Shown: positions 20,041 through 29,546 of the stretch, one piece after another
Layout: every line of letters starts with the position of its first letter
How positions within the stretch are numbered: the stretch's first letter is position 1
NCBI RefSeq assembly: GCF_003970385.1
Contig: NZ_RXZH01000012.1
Location: 1-64,000, forward strand
Length of the DNA: 64,000 nucleotides
DNA from: Vibrio aquaticus
GTDB lineage: Bacteria > Pseudomonadota > Gammaproteobacteria > Enterobacterales > Vibrionaceae
Direction of reading: 5' to 3'
The notes under the pieces: generated by a model
Databases searched by the model: none
Told to the model about the DNA's origin: nothing
What the model saw: the letters and a program-made list of their open reading frames with translations, nothing else
Made by a program: the position numbers and the translations under genes

Positions 20041-20064
20041 ATAAAACAAAACATGGAGTCAACA

Positions 20065-20667
20065 ATGAAAAAGCTGTTCGCACTAGTTGCAACATTGATG
20101 CTAAGCCTCTCTGCTCACGCAGCACAATTTAGCCAAGGTGAGCACTACAAAGTGCTAAATTTAGAAGCATCAAAAAAACCAACAGTAACGGAATTCTTCT
20201 CTTTCTACTGCCCACACTGTAATACGTTTGAACCTATCATTCAGCAATTGAAAGCTCAGCTACCAGCCGATGCTAAGTTCCAGAAGAACCACGTTTCTTT
20301 TATGGGCGGCAACATGGGTGAGTCAATGAGCAAGGCTTACGCGACCATGGTGGCACTAAAAGTCGAAGATAAGATGACACCGGTTATGTTTAACCGTATT
20401 CACAACATGCGTAAAGCGCCTAAAAACGATGAAGAGCTTCGTCAAATCTTCCTAGATGAAGGTGTTGATGCGAAAAAATTCGACGGTGCATTCAAAGGCT
20501 TTGCGGTAGATTCTATGGTTCGTCGTTTCGACAAGCAGTTTAAAGATAGCGGTCTTTCAGGCGTGCCTGCTGTTGTCGTTAACAACAAGTACCTTGTTGA
20601 AGCTCAATCAATCAAAACCATTGATGAGTACTTCGCACTGGTTAACTACCTACTGACACTGAAGTAA
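20065..20667 (+). CDS. dsbA: periplasmic thiol:disulfide oxidase DsbA
   Basis: DsbA introduces disulfides into exported proteins; in V. cholerae the homologue (TcpG) is needed for toxin-coregulated pilus and toxin folding. The 200-residue precursor has a signal peptide cleaved near AHA-AQ (residue 19) and the CPHC active site at residues 49-52 in a thioredoxin fold with an alpha-helical insert; the cis-Pro segment is [12 protein letters not shown] start at ATG 20065, 6 nt after GGAG; an in-frame ATG at 20053 would put that ribosome site inside the gene. Confidence 0.97.
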   Translation: MKKLFALVATLMLSLSAHAAQFSQGEHYKVLNLEASKKPTVTEFFSFYCPHCNTFEPIIQQLKAQLPADAKFQKNHVSFMGGNMGESMSKAYATMVALKVEDKMTPVMFNRIHNMRKAPKNDEELRQIFLDEGVDAKKFDGAFKGFAVDSMVRRFDKQFKDSGLSGVPAVVVNNKYLVEAQSIKTIDEYFALVNYLLTLK

Positions 20668-20685
20668 TCAGTCGATGCAGATAGA

Positions 20686-20713
20686 CAAAAGGGAGCTGAT
20701 GCTCCCTTTTTTG
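20686..20713 (+). terminator. terminator after dsbA
   Basis: AAAAGGGAGC-TGAT-GCTCCCTTTTTT, a strong stem followed by a T-tract. The A-tract on the other side lets it also serve the convergent acyltransferase gene. Confidence 0.93.
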
Positions 20714-20719
20714 TTGATG

Positions 20720-21604
20720 TTATTTTGGCTGATGAAGCTGTTTAAGTAACTCATCTTTCTCTTGCCACACCTCACCCAGCCACTGTTGAAACTGACGCTT
20801 AAAAGGCTTGTCGTTAAAGTAATCCCCTTGCACTTTCTCATCCACAGGCAACACCTTAGTTCGCACCACTATCTTGGTCATACGCCCCATCAACACATCT
20901 TTAAACGGTTTATCGGTATTTTCTGGATAGGCTAACGTCACATCAATGATGTTCTCAAATTGATCGCCCATCGCCGCGAGTGTGTAGGCAATGCCACCCG
21001 TTTTAGGTTGCAGTAAATATTCGTAACCGGCTTTGCTCTTAGCCTGCTTAGCAGAAGTAAAGCGTGTCCCTTCGACGTAATTCACCACCGTTGTCGGTGT
21101 GTGCTGAAACTTAGCACATGAGCGGCGCGTGGTGGCTAAATCTTGGCCACGCTTTTCAGGATGACGAATCAAGTACTGACGCGAATAACGGCGCATAAAC
21201 GGCATATCGAGCGCCCAACAAGCCATGCCGATAAATGGCACATACAACAGTTGCTGCTTAAGGAAAAACTTCGGCATTGGGATACGGTCTTTAAATACGC
21301 AACACAGCACCACAATATCTGTCCAGCTAAGGTGGTTGCTGATCATCAAGTACCAACCGTCCTTCTTAAGCTCCTTTCCACCCTCGACATCCCATTCCAC
21401 TCGGTTGGAGACATTCAGGATGAGAGAGTTAACCGTAGCCCATAACCACATGATTTTATTCGCTAACTGAGTTCCTTTCGCTTTGAGAGCCGCACTAGGC
21501 AGCAGAAGCTTAAAGATCGCCACCACACAAATAGCAATGGAACAGAGTGCTGAGTTAAGGATGACTAATGTGCTGTTCAGAACAAGAAGTAGATGTGCCA
21601 ACAT
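20720..21604 (-). CDS. yihG: 1-acylglycerol-3-phosphate-type acyltransferase (YihG-like)
   Basis: A 294-residue membrane acyltransferase of the PlsC/LPLAT superfamily. An N-terminal hydrophobic segment (about residues 1-50) is followed by the catalytic NHLSWTD (HX4D motif) and VEGTRFT (EGTR motif). It resembles E. coli YihG, a membrane acyltransferase reported to shape phospholipid acyl composition; substrate is inferred. In E. coli yihG also lies near dsbA. It is convergent with dsbA and divergent from the DUF2860 gene. Confidence 0.88.
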   Translation of the reverse strand: MLAHLLLVLNSTLVILNSALCSIAICVVAIFKLLLPSAALKAKGTQLANKIMWLWATVNSLILNVSNRVEWDVEGGKELKKDGWYLMISNHLSWTDIVVLCCVFKDRIPMPKFFLKQQLLYVPFIGMACWALDMPFMRRYSRQYLIRHPEKRGQDLATTRRSCAKFQHTPTTVVNYVEGTRFTSAKQAKSKAGYEYLLQPKTGGIAYTLAAMGDQFENIIDVTLAYPENTDKPFKDVLMGRMTKIVVRTKVLPVDEKVQGDYFNDKPFKRQFQQWLGEVWQEKDELLKQLHQPK

Positions 21605-21787
21605 ATCGCTTAATAGAGAAAATTAACCAAAAGTTTATAAATAATCGTTTATGAATGATAAAGCAGCGTGTAATTATACAAGCCATTGGAAAGTTTGAAA
21701 CTAATCTGGCTATGGTCAGAGTAGTTTGAACAAAGCCCGACCTAGTTAGAGGTACGTTTGCTGGGTCTACATTATGGAGAGTCATTA

Positions 21788-22768
21788 ATGACAACAAAAA
21801 TACTCGCACTCACTCTAACGATTGCCGCCTCTGCTCCAGCAATGGCTCAGCTGTCAGAGCGCGGCGGCCTCAGCGGAGAAGTCTCATTAAGTGCCGGTTA
21901 CACCTCTTCCACCTCTAACTTTAATACCGACACCAATGCAACTATCACTGACAACACCCAAAAAGGCGAAAGTGACAGCGGCTTCATACCGGTTCCTTTA
22001 GGCAATATCGCCTATACCTTTGGATCTCAGTTAGATAAGCAGTTTTACGCCGGTACGGCCCGTGAAGATATCGCCGTAGGCACCTTAGCGCTAGAGCTAG
22101 GCTATAAGCAACAACTGGCTAATGGAACAGTGATTGATGCCTCTTTCCTTCCAACCATTATGTCTGGTGAAACTTGGGCCAACCCATTCCAAGAAAATGT
22201 CGTCAGAACAACAACCGATGAGACCGGTAATGCGTACCGCCTTAAGTTCAGCAATATCGCCAAGTCCGGTTTTAGCCTAGATACGGCTTACGCCGTGAAA
22301 GATATTGATAGCGAACAATCGGGTCAGGCACTTTCGAGTGAAGCGCAAAATGCCCTACGACGTGATGCAAACTTGCTCTATGTGAAAGGTGACTACCGAC
22401 TGTTCCTTGACCGTACCACCTTCTTGATTCCATCCATCACCTACATCCAAACGGATGCAGATGGTAAGGCAAACTCCAATACGTCATGGGGTGGTGAATT
22501 ATCACTATTTAAAATCATTCATCGCCATCAGTTTGTATTAACGGCTGGTTATACAACCCGAGACTACGATGCTTCTCATCCCGTGTATGACACGGTTCGA
22601 TCAGACGATGAGTTAAGCTTCTTCGCCGCCTATGAGTATAAAGACTTGATGGGCTGGAAAGACTGGTCGCTAATCTCATTTGCAGGCTACGGAACCACTG
22701 ACTCCAATATCGACTTTTACGATGAAGAGCAGGTGATTTTATCACTCGGTGTTAACTACCAATTCTAA
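21788..22768 (+). CDS. DUF2860 outer-membrane beta-barrel protein
   Basis: A 326-residue exported protein: signal peptide with cleavage near AMA-QL, then repeated amphipathic beta-strands and a C-terminal strand ending in Phe (LSLGVNYQF), the signature recognised by the BAM complex. It matches the DUF2860 family, mostly from vibrios, with no known function. I start at ATG 21788, after GGAGAG; an in-frame start at 21758 would displace the signal peptide. The 183-bp spacer from yihG holds no other gene I can see. Confidence 0.85.
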   Translation: MTTKILALTLTIAASAPAMAQLSERGGLSGEVSLSAGYTSSTSNFNTDTNATITDNTQKGESDSGFIPVPLGNIAYTFGSQLDKQFYAGTAREDIAVGTLALELGYKQQLANGTVIDASFLPTIMSGETWANPFQENVVRTTTDETGNAYRLKFSNIAKSGFSLDTAYAVKDIDSEQSGQALSSEAQNALRRDANLLYVKGDYRLFLDRTTFLIPSITYIQTDADGKANSNTSWGGELSLFKIIHRHQFVLTAGYTTRDYDASHPVYDTVRSDDELSFFAAYEYKDLMGWKDWSLISFAGYGTTDSNIDFYDEEQVILSLGVNYQF

Positions 22769-22774
22769 GCATTG

Positions 22775-22802
22775 ACGCCCGCTAAATTGCGGGCTTTTTT
22801 AT
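22775..22802. terminator. terminator between DUF2860 gene and comM
   Basis: GCCCGC-TAAATT-GCGGGC followed by TTTTTTAT. It ends the plus-strand gene; the comM stop lies at its right end. Confidence 0.88.
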
Positions 22803-24322
22803 ACCGATTGTGCGGTGAGCTCCCGAAGCAACCGATCCATAGCACGATAACCTAATGCTTCGGCCAGATGAGATCGGGTGATTTGCTCAGCGCCATCTAA
22901 ATCCGCAATGGTTCGAGCAACCTTAATAATTCGATGATAAGCGCGAATCGACAACCCAAGACGATGAAGCGCACTTTCTAGAAACTGGGCGTCTTGCTTG
23001 TCTAGTGGGCAGTAGCGCTCAATTTCTCGACTGCCAAGTAACGCGTTCACCTTATTGCTTCTCGATAACATTACTTCACGGGCGTCATAAACTCGCTGAC
23101 GAACGACCTCGGTGGTTTCACCTCGATCACCGCCTTCAGCCAATGTGCCTTTTGGCAGAGCAGGTATTTCTAGTGACATATCAAAACGATCCAGTAATGG
23201 CCCCGATAAGCGACTCAAATAACGCAGAATCATCTGCGGATTGACCCTCGCTTGATTGCCTTCGTAATACCCTGTCGGGCTTGGATTGAGCGCACCGACC
23301 AATTGAAATCGAGCAGGAAAACGTGTTTTACCTTGGGCACGCGAAATGATAATTTCACCGGATTCTAGAGGCTCACGCAAAGAGTCGAGCACCTTGCGTT
23401 CGAACTCGGGCATTTCATCAAGGAAGAGTAAGCCATTGTGAGCCAAAGAGATCTCACCCGGACGAGGAATCGACCCACCACCCACTAAGGCAGCCATTGA
23501 GCTTGAATGATGGGGCGAGCGAAATGGGCGCTGTTTCCAGTTATGAGCATTAATTTCTTGCTGAGTTAATGAAGCCACCGAAGCGGTTTCCATCGCTTCG
23601 TCATCACTCATCTCAGGCAATAAATCGCAGAGTCGAGATGCAAGCATGGTTTTACCGGTCCCGGGAGGGCCAAGGAAAAGCAGGTTGTGATTCCCTGCCG
23701 CTGCAATTTCTAACGCTCGCTTACCTTGCTGCTGACCAATGATATCTTGCAGATCGCGTTGATGATGGCGAATAACATGCTGAGCACCACTTTGATGTAA
23801 CGATAGTTTCTGCTGACCACACAAATCTGCACACACCTCCAGTAAGCTCTGCGCGGATTTATGGTTATCCGCTCCTACCAACGCGGCTTGGTCACCATTG
23901 CAATGAGGCACCACCAAGCTACGATTAGCCTTATTGGCCGCCAGTGCTGCAGGTAATACGCCTTTGACTCTGCGCAGCTCTCCAGACAAGGCCAATTCAC
24001 CAATAAACTCTTTCTTCTCGATCTCTTGTAAAGGAATTTGCTCCGAGGCGGCTAAGATGCCCAACGCGATGGGTAAATCAAAACGCCCGCCCTCTTTAGG
24101 TAGATCCGCCGGAGCTAAGTTGACCGTAATACGCTTAGCAGGAAATTCAAAGCGAGAGTTAATGATGGCACTGCGCACTCGGTCTCGAGACTCTTTCACT
24201 GTGGTTTCCGGCAAGCCAACTAAAGTAAAGCCTGGCATACCGTTACTGATATGGACTTCAACACTGACAGTAGGCGCTTCAACCCCAACGCACGCTCGGC
24301 TGTGGATAACGGCTAACCCCAT
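22799..24322 (-). CDS. comM: ComM/YifB branch-migration AAA+ ATPase
   Basis: ComM is a hexameric helicase that extends branch migration of integrating DNA during natural transformation, shown in V. cholerae. The 507-residue protein has an N-terminal Lon-protease-like domain, Walker A GPPGTGKTML, Walker B GLLFLDEMPEF, a sensor region NPSPTGYY and a C-terminal Mg-chelatase-type helical domain. I start at ATG 24322 (MGLAVIHSRA), with AGGG 7 nt upstream; a GTG two codons earlier is too close to that site. It is divergent from the ilv operon. Confidence 0.95.
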   Translation of the reverse strand: MGLAVIHSRACVGVEAPTVSVEVHISNGMPGFTLVGLPETTVKESRDRVRSAIINSRFEFPAKRITVNLAPADLPKEGGRFDLPIALGILAASEQIPLQEIEKKEFIGELALSGELRRVKGVLPAALAANKANRSLVVPHCNGDQAALVGADNHKSAQSLLEVCADLCGQQKLSLHQSGAQHVIRHHQRDLQDIIGQQQGKRALEIAAAGNHNLLFLGPPGTGKTMLASRLCDLLPEMSDDEAMETASVASLTQQEINAHNWKQRPFRSPHHSSSMAALVGGGSIPRPGEISLAHNGLLFLDEMPEFERKVLDSLREPLESGEIIISRAQGKTRFPARFQLVGALNPSPTGYYEGNQARVNPQMILRYLSRLSGPLLDRFDMSLEIPALPKGTLAEGGDRGETTEVVRQRVYDAREVMLSRSNKVNALLGSREIERYCPLDKQDAQFLESALHRLGLSIRAYHRIIKVARTIADLDGAEQITRSHLAEALGYRAMDRLLRELTAQSV

Positions 24323-24440
24323 AACCACACCCTATTTTCTAAATTGAACATTTATCCCCCTGATACTTCGTTCATTTCTTTATCAAGGTTGTTATATAGC
24401 TTGGCTAGATGCTGAAAGAATGTGAAAAAAGAATGACTTT

Positions 24441-24469
24441 TTGCTTGTCATTTAACGGAATTGTATGTT
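24441..24469 (+). promoter_or_regulatory. likely ilvLGMEDA promoter
   Basis: TTGCTT (24441-24446) and TATGTT (24464-24469) are 17 bp apart, about 60 bp before the leader peptide. Each box has two mismatches to the sigma-70 consensus. Confidence 0.55.
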
Positions 24470-24531
24470 ACCACTAGAGACGCAAACATTTTCGTGCCTA
24501 ACTAAGCACAAATATAACTATAGAAAGAATG

Positions 24532-24621
24532 ATGAACTTTAACGCCCGCTTCAACGCACTGATTGCCCTGATTATCGTGGTCATTATTGACACCACGCGG
24601 GGTCTAGTGGGCGAAAGATAG
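24532..24621 (+). CDS. ilvL: ilv operon leader peptide
   Basis: A 29-residue peptide beginning MNFNARFNALIALIIVVIID and ending TTRGLVGER. The block ALIALIIVVII is packed with Ile, Leu and Val codons, the amino acids made by the operon. Charged tRNA levels for these amino acids would set ribosome position and choose between terminator and antiterminator. An ATG three bases earlier (24529) is also possible; AGAAAG upstream is the ribosome site. It is too different from E. coli IlvL to align, but position and composition fit. Confidence 0.88.
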   Translation: MNFNARFNALIALIIVVIIDTTRGLVGER

Positions 24622-24632
24622 CCACAGAATAG

Positions 24633-24668
24633 AAAAAACCCCCGCACTGAAAAGTCCGGGGGTTTTTT
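24633..24668 (+). terminator. ilv attenuator terminator
   Basis: AAAAAACCCCCG (24633-24644) pairs with CGGGGGTTTTTT (24657-24668), ending in a T-tract. GCGGGG inside ilvL (about 24597-24602) can pair with CCCCGC (24640-24645) as an antiterminator, so the parts of a classical attenuator are all present. A further ~130 bp separate it from ilvG. Confidence 0.9.
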
Positions 24669-24800
24669 ACAATTAATACGCCGTAAATTTAGGCATATAA
24701 CGAATTGAAAAGCTCATTAAAGAGCTGCAGGAAGAATGGGAGCGCACATGAAGTGCAAGGCAACACAACAAATGATGATGGATCACCAAGGAGGCTTACG

Positions 24801-26447
24801 ATGACAGGTGCTGAATTAGTCGTAGCCGCATTGGCTCAGCAAGGAATAAAGACCGTTTTTGGTTACCCGGGTGGGGCAATCATGCCTATCTACGATGCGC
24901 TTTACGATGGTGGTGTCGAGCATATCCTCTGCCGTCATGAGCAAGGTGCGGCAATGGCCGCCATCGGTATGGCACGAGCCACTCAAGACGTAGCAGTATG
25001 CATGGCAACCTCAGGCCCAGGTGCAACAAACCTTGTCACAGGCCTCGCTGATGCTTTTATGGATTCCATCCCACTTGTTGCGATCACCGGTCAGGTTGCT
25101 AGCTCTCACATTGGTACTGATGCTTTCCAAGAGATGGACGTGATCGGTATGTCGTTGTCTTGTACCAAACACAGCTACCTAGTGACTGACATCAACGAAC
25201 TTGCACCAACCATGGCTGAAGCCTTCGAAGTGGCAAAAACCGGTCGCCCTGGTCCTGTTATTGTCGATATCGCTAAAGACGTTCAGCTTGCTCAATCGCC
25301 AGTGACCTCTCTTCCTCCATTTACTCCGCCACCTATGCCTGTCGCACAAGCAAGCGATATTGCAAAAGCACAGGAGCTTCTTTCAACAAGTTGTCGCCCT
25401 GTCTTGTACGTTGGTGGTGGTGTTCAACTTGGTCACGCTACCGATTCAGTACGCGAGTTCCTACGTTTAAACCCAATGCCATCGGTAAGCACACTGAAAG
25501 GCTTAGGCACTATTGAACGTCACGACCCACACTACCTTGGTATGCTAGGGATGCACGGCACCAAAGCAGCTAACCTAGTGGTACAAGAGTGTGACTTACT
25601 GATTGCAGTGGGTGCGCGTTTTGATGACCGAGTAACCGGCAAGCTCGATACTTTTGCGCCAAACGCTAAGGTCATTCACATTGATATCGATGCCGCCGAG
25701 CTGCACAAACTGCGCACGGCCAATGCGGCGGTTCGCGCGGAAATTCCAGCGGTACTTCCTCATTTAGAGCTAACTCACGACATCACGCCTTGGGTTAAGC
25801 ACAGTGAAAGCCTGCGCAGTGGATTCAAATGGCGCTACGATCACCCAGGCGATCTTATCTACGCTCCGGGTTTACTCAAGCAGCTGTCAGACATGATGCC
25901 AGATAGCTCTATCGTCTCGACAGACGTTGGCCAACACCAAATGTGGGCGGCACAACACATTCAGCCGCGCGATCCACAAAACTTCATCACGTCGGCGGGT
26001 CTAGGCACCATGGGCTTCGGTCTTCCTGCTGCGATGGGTGCGGCAGTGGCTCGCCCTGATGACCAATCCATCCTCGTGACGGGTGATGGCTCTTTCATGA
26101 TGAACATCCAAGAACTGGGTACATTAAAGCGTCGTCAAATCCCTGTAAAAGTAGTGCTCCTGAATAACCAACGTTTGGGCATGGTTCGCCAGTGGCAATC
26201 TCTGTTCTTTGACGGCCGCCACAGTGAAACCATCCTAGATGACAACCCAGATTTCGTAATGCTAGCGAAAGCTTTTGATATCCCTGGTAAAACCATCACG
26301 AAGAAAGAAGAAGTTGAGCCAGCCCTAAAAGAAATGCTAGAAAGTAAGACGTCATACCTTCTTCATGTTTTGATTGATGAAGAAGAAAACGTATGGCCAC
26401 TTGTACCGCCAGGTGCATCAAACAATGACATGCTGGAGAACACATAA
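24801..26447 (+). CDS. ilvG: acetolactate synthase II, large subunit
   Basis: IlvG, with IlvM, condenses pyruvate with pyruvate or 2-oxobutyrate, the first common step of Val/Ile/Leu synthesis. The 548-residue protein is full length; the frameshift that kills ilvG in E. coli K-12 is absent. Visible are [24 protein letters not shown] with the catalytic Glu, and the TPP motif GDGSFMMN. I start at ATG 24801, 6 nt after AAGGAGG; an in-frame upstream extension of 32 residues would contain that ribosome site. Confidence 0.97.
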   Translation: MTGAELVVAALAQQGIKTVFGYPGGAIMPIYDALYDGGVEHILCRHEQGAAMAAIGMARATQDVAVCMATSGPGATNLVTGLADAFMDSIPLVAITGQVASSHIGTDAFQEMDVIGMSLSCTKHSYLVTDINELAPTMAEAFEVAKTGRPGPVIVDIAKDVQLAQSPVTSLPPFTPPPMPVAQASDIAKAQELLSTSCRPVLYVGGGVQLGHATDSVREFLRLNPMPSVSTLKGLGTIERHDPHYLGMLGMHGTKAANLVVQECDLLIAVGARFDDRVTGKLDTFAPNAKVIHIDIDAAELHKLRTANAAVRAEIPAVLPHLELTHDITPWVKHSESLRSGFKWRYDHPGDLIYAPGLLKQLSDMMPDSSIVSTDVGQHQMWAAQHIQPRDPQNFITSAGLGTMGFGLPAAMGAAVARPDDQSILVTGDGSFMMNIQELGTLKRRQIPVKVVLLNNQRLGMVRQWQSLFFDGRHSETILDDNPDFVMLAKAFDIPGKTITKKEEVEPALKEMLESKTSYLLHVLIDEEENVWPLVPPGASNNDMLENT

Positions 26448-26448
26448 C

Positions 26449-26733
26449 ATGGAAAGATACTTACTAGACATCAAAGCAGACGATAAACCTGTCCTGTTAG
26501 AGCGTGTTCTTCGCGTTGTTCGCCACCGTGGCTTTATTGTTAAGCAAGTGGCGGGTACGCAAAACCACGAAAGCAAAGTCGCGAGCGTAGAAATCATCGT
26601 TGATAGCGATCGCCCAATTTCATTTCTCACCAATCAGATTGAGAAGCTTTGGGACGTACGCACCGTTGAAGTGACGCAAATTGCGCGCGACGAACTACCG
26701 AATAACAACCTACAACAAAAGATTTGTGCATAA
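26449..26733 (+). CDS. ilvM: acetolactate synthase II, small subunit
   Basis: A 94-residue ACT-domain regulatory subunit that activates IlvG. The first residues MERYLLDIKADDKPVLLERVLRVVRHRGF form the ACT fold start. The ATG lies 1 nt after the ilvG stop, so translation is coupled. An in-frame start at 26374 within ilvG would add 25 unrelated residues and is rejected. AHAS II is usually insensitive to valine because IlvM lacks a feedback site; that is family knowledge, not seen here. Confidence 0.95.
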   Translation: MERYLLDIKADDKPVLLERVLRVVRHRGFIVKQVAGTQNHESKVASVEIIVDSDRPISFLTNQIEKLWDVRTVEVTQIARDELPNNNLQQKICA

Positions 26734-26745
26734 GGAAGGCAATAA

Positions 26746-27690
26746 ATGGCTACAAAAACTGCAGATTACATTTGGTTCAACGGTGAAATGGTTCCTTGGG
26801 CAGAGGCAAATGTACACGTGTTAACTCACGCGATGCACTACGGCACTTCGGTTTTCGAAGGGGTACGCTGTTACAACACACCTAAAGGTCCAATTGTCTT
26901 CCGTCACCTAGAACACGCAAAACGTCTTAAAGATTCCGCGAAGATTTACCGCTTCCCAATTCCATACACGGTTGAAGAAATCATGGAAGCGACGCGCGAA
27001 ACACTGCGTCAAAACAAACTAGACAGTGCATACATTCGCCCACTCGGTTTTGTTGGCAATGTTGGCCTTGGCGTGTGTCCGCCAGCAGAAACAGAAATGG
27101 ATCTGATCATTGCGGCCTTTCCTTGGGGTTCATACCTAGGTGAAGAAGCGTTAGAAGCTGGCGTCGATGCGATGATTTCAAGTTGGAACCGTGCAGCACC
27201 AAACACAATTCCAACCGCAGCTAAAGCAGGTGGTAACTACCTATCATCGCTACTCGTTGGTGGTGAAGCACGTCGTCACGGTTACGACGAAGGTATCGCC
27301 CTAAGCGTAGATGGTTACCTATCTGAAGGTGCGGGTGAGAACATCTTCGTGATTAAAGATGGCGTTATCATGACTCCACCAGCAACCAGCGCAATCCTAC
27401 CGGGTATTACTCGTGACTCGATCATGACACTGGCACGCGATCGTGGTTACGAAGTACGTGAAACCAACATTGCTCGTGAAGCACTTTACCTTGCAGATGA
27501 AGTCTTTATGACAGGTACTGCGGCAGAAGTTGTTCCTGTTTCAACCATCGATAAAATTGAAGTAGGCACAGGCAAACGCGGCCCAATCACCAAAGAGCTG
27601 CAAGAAGCCTACTTTGGCCTATTCAACGGCACCACGGAAGATAAGTGGGGCTGGTTAGATTACGTTTACCCAGAAAACGCGGCGAAATAA
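26746..27690 (+). CDS. ilvE: branched-chain amino-acid aminotransferase
   Basis: IlvE is a fold-type IV PLP enzyme doing the last transamination to Val, Ile and Leu. The 314-residue protein shows HYGTSVFEGVRCY near the N-terminus, the PLP lysine in AAKAGGNYLSS, YLSEGAGENIF and GITRDSIM. It follows ilvM by 12 nt with AAGGAAGG as ribosome site, and precedes ilvD by 11 nt. Confidence 0.97.
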   Translation: MATKTADYIWFNGEMVPWAEANVHVLTHAMHYGTSVFEGVRCYNTPKGPIVFRHLEHAKRLKDSAKIYRFPIPYTVEEIMEATRETLRQNKLDSAYIRPLGFVGNVGLGVCPPAETEMDLIIAAFPWGSYLGEEALEAGVDAMISSWNRAAPNTIPTAAKAGGNYLSSLLVGGEARRHGYDEGIALSVDGYLSEGAGENIFVIKDGVIMTPPATSAILPGITRDSIMTLARDRGYEVRETNIAREALYLADEVFMTGTAAEVVPVSTIDKIEVGTGKRGPITKELQEAYFGLFNGTTEDKWGWLDYVYPENAAK

Positions 27691-27701
27691 GGAAATAGAA
27701 G

Positions 27702-29543
27702 ATGCCTATATATAGATCAGCAACCACCACTCATGGCCGTAATATGGCGGGTGCTCGTGCCCTTTGGCGCGCAACTGGGGTAAAAGACGAAGATTTTGGT
27801 AAACCAATTATTGCCGTTGTTAACTCATTCACTCAATTTGTACCAGGTCACGTCCACCTAAAAGATATGGGCCAACTGGTTGCAGGTGAAATCGAAAAAG
27901 CCGGCGGTATCGCAAAAGAATTCAACACCATCGCCGTGGATGATGGTATCGCAATGGGCCACGGCGGTATGCTTTACTCACTGCCATCACGTGAACTTAT
28001 CGCAGACTCAGTAGAATACATGGTCAACGCGCACTGTGCTGACGCGATGGTGTGTATCTCTAACTGTGACAAAATCACTCCAGGGATGCTGATGGCGTCA
28101 ATGCGCCTTAACATTCCAGTAATTTTCGTCTCTGGCGGTCCAATGGAAGCGGGTAAGACTAAGCTTTCTGACCAGATCATCAAGCTCGACCTTGTTGATG
28201 CGATGATCCAAGGCGCTGACCCGAAAGTATCAGACGAGCAAAGTGAACAGATCGAACGTTCTGCGTGCCCTACCTGTGGCTCATGTTCAGGTATGTTCAC
28301 CGCCAACTCAATGAACTGTCTAACGGAAGCGCTGGGTCTTTCTCAGCCTGGTAACGGTTCAATGCTGGCAACCCACGCAGACCGTGAGCAATTATTCATC
28401 AATGCAGGTAAACGTATTGTTGAATTGACTAAGCGTTACTACGAGCAAGACGACGAATCTGCATTGCCACGCAATATCGCTACCTTTGATGCGTTCGAAA
28501 ACGCGATGGCGCTAGATATCGCGATGGGGGGTTCAACCAACACCATTCTTCACCTACTAGCCGCAGCGCAAGAAGGTGAGATTGACTTCGATATGGACGA
28601 TATCGATCGCTTATCTCGCAAAGTGCCTCATCTATGTAAAGTGGCGCCATCAACGCAGAAATATCATATGGAAGACGTACACCGCGCGGGTGGTGTCATG
28701 GCTATTCTTGGTGAACTTGATCGCGCAGGTCTACTGCACAATGACGCTCGCACCGTGCTTGGCCTTTCAATGAAAGAGCAACTAGCTCAATACGACATCA
28801 TCCAAACAGAAGACGAAGACGTACTGAAGTTCTTCCGTGCAGGCCCTGCTGGCATTCGTACCACGAAAGCATTCTCTCAAGATTGTCGCTGGGATCGTCT
28901 TGATGATGACCGTGCTGAAGGTTGTATCCGTACTAAAGAAAATGCCTTTAGCCAAGAAGGTGGCCTCGCGGTACTGTCAGGCAACATCGCCCTTGATGGT
29001 TGTATTGTTAAGACCGCTGGTGTGGATGAAAGCATCCATAAGTTCACTGGCCCTGCAGTCGTGTTTGAAAGCCAAGAAGATGCCGTAGAAGGTATTTTAG
29101 GCGGCAAAGTAAAAGCCGGTGACGTAGTCATCATTCGTTACGAAGGTCCTAAAGGTGGCCCGGGTATGCAAGAAATGCTTTACCCAACCACTTACCTAAA
29201 ATCGATGGGTCTTGGTAAAGAGTGTGCACTTCTGACTGATGGTCGTTTCTCTGGTGGTACATCAGGTCTATCAATCGGTCACGCTTCTCCTGAAGCAGCA
29301 AACGGCGGCGCAATTGGTTTGGTAAAACAAGGTGATATTATCGCGATTGATATTCCAAACCGTTCAATTTCTTTAGAAGTTTCTGAACAAGAGCTTGCTG
29401 AGCGCCGTGCGAAACAAGATGAGCTAGGCTGGAAACCAGTCGACCGTCAACGTGAAGTTTCTTTTGCCCTGAAAGCGTATGCAAGTATGGCGACCAGTGC
29501 TGATAAAGGTGCTGTACGAGATAAATCCAAGCTAGAGGACTAG
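27702..29543 (+). CDS. ilvD: dihydroxy-acid dehydratase
   Basis: IlvD dehydrates 2,3-dihydroxy-acids to 2-oxo acids with an oxygen-sensitive iron-sulfur cluster. The 613-residue length is normal. Cluster cysteines are visible in [13 protein letters not shown] and [18 protein letters not shown], and the C-terminal [14 protein letters not shown] block is complete. Like other genes here it prefers CTA for Leu, suggesting good expression. It lies between ilvE and ilvA, with ilvA starting 3 nt after its stop. Confidence 0.97.
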   Translation: MPIYRSATTTHGRNMAGARALWRATGVKDEDFGKPIIAVVNSFTQFVPGHVHLKDMGQLVAGEIEKAGGIAKEFNTIAVDDGIAMGHGGMLYSLPSRELIADSVEYMVNAHCADAMVCISNCDKITPGMLMASMRLNIPVIFVSGGPMEAGKTKLSDQIIKLDLVDAMIQGADPKVSDEQSEQIERSACPTCGSCSGMFTANSMNCLTEALGLSQPGNGSMLATHADREQLFINAGKRIVELTKRYYEQDDESALPRNIATFDAFENAMALDIAMGGSTNTILHLLAAAQEGEIDFDMDDIDRLSRKVPHLCKVAPSTQKYHMEDVHRAGGVMAILGELDRAGLLHNDARTVLGLSMKEQLAQYDIIQTEDEDVLKFFRAGPAGIRTTKAFSQDCRWDRLDDDRAEGCIRTKENAFSQEGGLAVLSGNIALDGCIVKTAGVDESIHKFTGPAVVFESQEDAVEGILGGKVKAGDVVIIRYEGPKGGPGMQEMLYPTTYLKSMGLGKECALLTDGRFSGGTSGLSIGHASPEAANGGAIGLVKQGDIIAIDIPNRSISLEVSEQELAERRAKQDELGWKPVDRQREVSFALKAYASMATSADKGAVRDKSKLED

Positions 29544-29546
29544 CTT

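Noticed and set aside
28877-29134. Antisense frame over ilvD
   Set aside because: Ser/Pro-rich shadow of the ilvD reading frame with no ribosome site.
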